Source: DAOUAE01 sp034433795 (GTDB taxonomy: Bacteria > Chloroflexota > UBA6077 > FW602-bin22 > DAOUAE01). From it: DNA of 64,000 nucleotides. The stretch spans positions 20,553 through 84,552 of the forward strand of contig DAOUAE010000096.1 in NCBI GenBank assembly GCA_034433795.1. The letters run 5' to 3'. A program made the translations under genes and the position numbers. The notes below the pieces were generated by a model. The model saw nothing but the letters and a program-made list of their open reading frames with translations. It searched no databases and had not been told where the DNA came from. Within the stretch, counting starts at the first letter, position 1, and every line of letters begins with the position of its first letter. This document shows positions 63,311 through 64,000 of this stretch, in pieces.

Positions 63311-63664
63311 CGCCCGGCTTCCTCCCCCTCTGGCGCCGGTGCGGCTGGCGTATGCCCGGCGCTGGCCTCTGCCCACCGTCGGACGACGCGTTCTGGCCCC
63401 TGACGCTTCCCCCGGCGCTGCGGGCGCGGGCCGTGGCCGGCGTGTTCGGCGCTGGCGCGCTGTGCGCCGCGTGAGTCTGGCCGGCGGGTGCGCGCCCGTT
63501 GTTCGACCGCCTTGCCCGTGGAGGGCGGTGGCTGGCTCTCCGGCCGGCGTGCTGGCCCGGTGGGGTTCAGGCGCTGTGTTCTGGCGTCGTCCGGCCGCGC
63601 TGGCGTGGGGGCCGGTCTGTACCCCCCGCCGGGTGCGCTGGGTGGTGGGGCCCATCTGGGGATG
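63311..63664 (-). other. Long leader of pyrG
   Basis: About 350 bases between the predicted promoter and pyrG. Frames are open on both strands, but none has family likeness or a good ribosome-binding site. In Bacillus pyrG is controlled by leader attenuation; I cannot point to a terminator hairpin with a T-run here. Confidence 0.4.
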
Positions 63665-63673
63665 AGTGTAGCA
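63665..63673 (-). promoter_or_regulatory. Extended -10 promoter of pyrG
   Basis: TGCTACACT on the minus strand; no convincing -35. Confidence 0.45.
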
Positions 63674-63729
63674 GACGAGTGGTCTCCTCGCCAAGGGGCG
63701 CTGGCGGGCTGGTGGTGTTAGAAAGCGAG

Positions 63730-63831
63730 AAAAAATTTTTGCCGTCGATCCCCGGGGGTCTTGCGGGGGACCGGGGGTCGACGGTATAATAGAGCCAGCG
63801 AGCCCCGCTCCGACCGGCCCAAAAGGGGTGG
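63730..63831 (+). promoter_or_regulatory. CRISPR leader with promoter and palindrome
   Basis: An A/T tract (AAAAAATTTTT, 63730-63740) is followed by an imperfect palindrome CCGTCGATCCCCGG ... CCGGGGGTCGACGG (63742-63784). TTGCGG (63761-63766), an 18 bp spacer and a perfect TATAAT (63785-63790) form a promoter pointing into the array; transcription would start about 35 bp before the first repeat. Confidence 0.65.
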
Positions 63832-64000
63832 GTCCTAATCGCACCATAGTGGGATTGAAACTCAAACAGCACGAAGAGGCCAAGCTCTCGGAGACCGAGT
63901 CCTAATCGCACCATAGTGGGATTGAAACAGCTGGAGAAGGAGCGGGCCCTCTGGGAGCGGGAGCGCGTCCTAATCGCACCATAGTGGGATTGAAACTCGC
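63832..64000 (+). CRISPR. CRISPR array, leader-proximal end (continues beyond the window)
   Basis: Three identical 30-base repeats at 63832-63861, 63899-63928 and 63967-63996, beginning GTCCTAATCGCACC and ending GTGGGATTGAAAC, separated by spacers of 37 and 38 bases. The third spacer is cut by the window end. The GATTGAAAC end is typical of type I-A/I-B/III repeats and forms the 5' handle of the crRNA. The leader on the left and identical repeats mean these are the newest spacers. No cas genes are in view. Both spacers read as open helical peptides (LKQHEEAKLSET and LEKERALWERER). Confidence 0.97.

Noticed and set aside
63311..63660. Small genes upstream of pyrG (plus strand)
   Set aside because: Arg/Trp/Gly-rich frames with no ribosome-binding site or family likeness.
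61664..63883. A 739-codon frame for CTP synthase
   Set aside because: CTP synthase starts at MSIPKYIFVTGG (63310) with a ribosome-binding site; the upstream part is low-complexity read-through that runs into the CRISPR leader and first repeat.

Overview
The window is about two-thirds G+C, gene-dense, and reads as a chromosomal segment of a thermophilic or thermotolerant member of the Chloroflexota. This assignment is an inference. It rests on long Thr/Pro linkers in secreted proteins, a class II (B12-dependent) ribonucleotide reductase, the Gram-positive-type small basic protein near ftsZ, an extracytoplasmic sortase, frequent GTG/TTG starts, and an archaeal-looking protoglobin. Promoters resemble the sigma-70 consensus (TTGnnn, 16-18 bp, TAnnnT, often with an extended -10).

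Layout. 1-8.9 kb: small regulators, a protoglobin, an FmdB zinc ribbon, an NDH-2 / ComB-like / enolase-superfamily operon, a histidine kinase plus MFS transporter, and sbp. 9-16.2 kb: ftsZ, then nrdR-nrdJ behind a pair of NrdR boxes, pgeF-yggS and an SDR. 16.2-26.2 kb (mostly minus strand): nucleoside hydrolase, uvrA, aroF-aroC, uvrB and a Gfo/Idh/MocA oxidoreductase. 26.2-31.4 kb: a Wzz/BY-kinase gene split at an 11-G tract, then gyrB with a membrane protein. 31.4-35.5 kb: an MBL hydrolase behind a peroxiredoxin whose catalytic residue is encoded by TGA, then meaB, a B12-binding mutase subunit and methylmalonyl-CoA epimerase. 35.7-43.1 kb: a secreted subtilase and two divergent paralogous multi-spanning membrane proteins, one frameshifted. 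43.1-48.8 kb: hisD-hisC-hisB converging on purB-purC-purS. 49-56.4 kb: a conserved-looking small protein, a GT2 glycosyltransferase, a DegT aminotransferase, sortase, ftsH, a coiled-coil protein, an LmbE-type deacetylase and a SufR-like regulator. 56.5-60 kb: an accessory island next to tRNA-Ser(GCT), with a decaying Toprim/zinc/RecA primase-helicase gene carrying in-frame palindromic repeats and preceded by a LexA-type box. 60-64 kb: rho, pyrG and the leader end of a CRISPR array.

How genes work together. nrdJ, the methylmalonyl-CoA mutase subunit and meaB all imply cobalamin use. uvrA and uvrB, with SOS-like boxes at uvrA and at the island, point to a LexA regulon. ftsZ and sbp belong to division. 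Wzz/BY-kinase, GT2, DegT, sortase and the two large membrane proteins suggest surface polysaccharide and surface protein assembly.

The observations most worth following are: (1) the TGA-encoded (probable selenocysteine) 1-Cys-type peroxiredoxin with a SECIS-like hairpin; (2) in-frame palindromic repeats inside the island's primase gene; (3) NrdR with two tandem zinc ribbons behind two correctly spaced NrdR boxes; (4) the G11 tract splitting the Wzz/BY-kinase gene.
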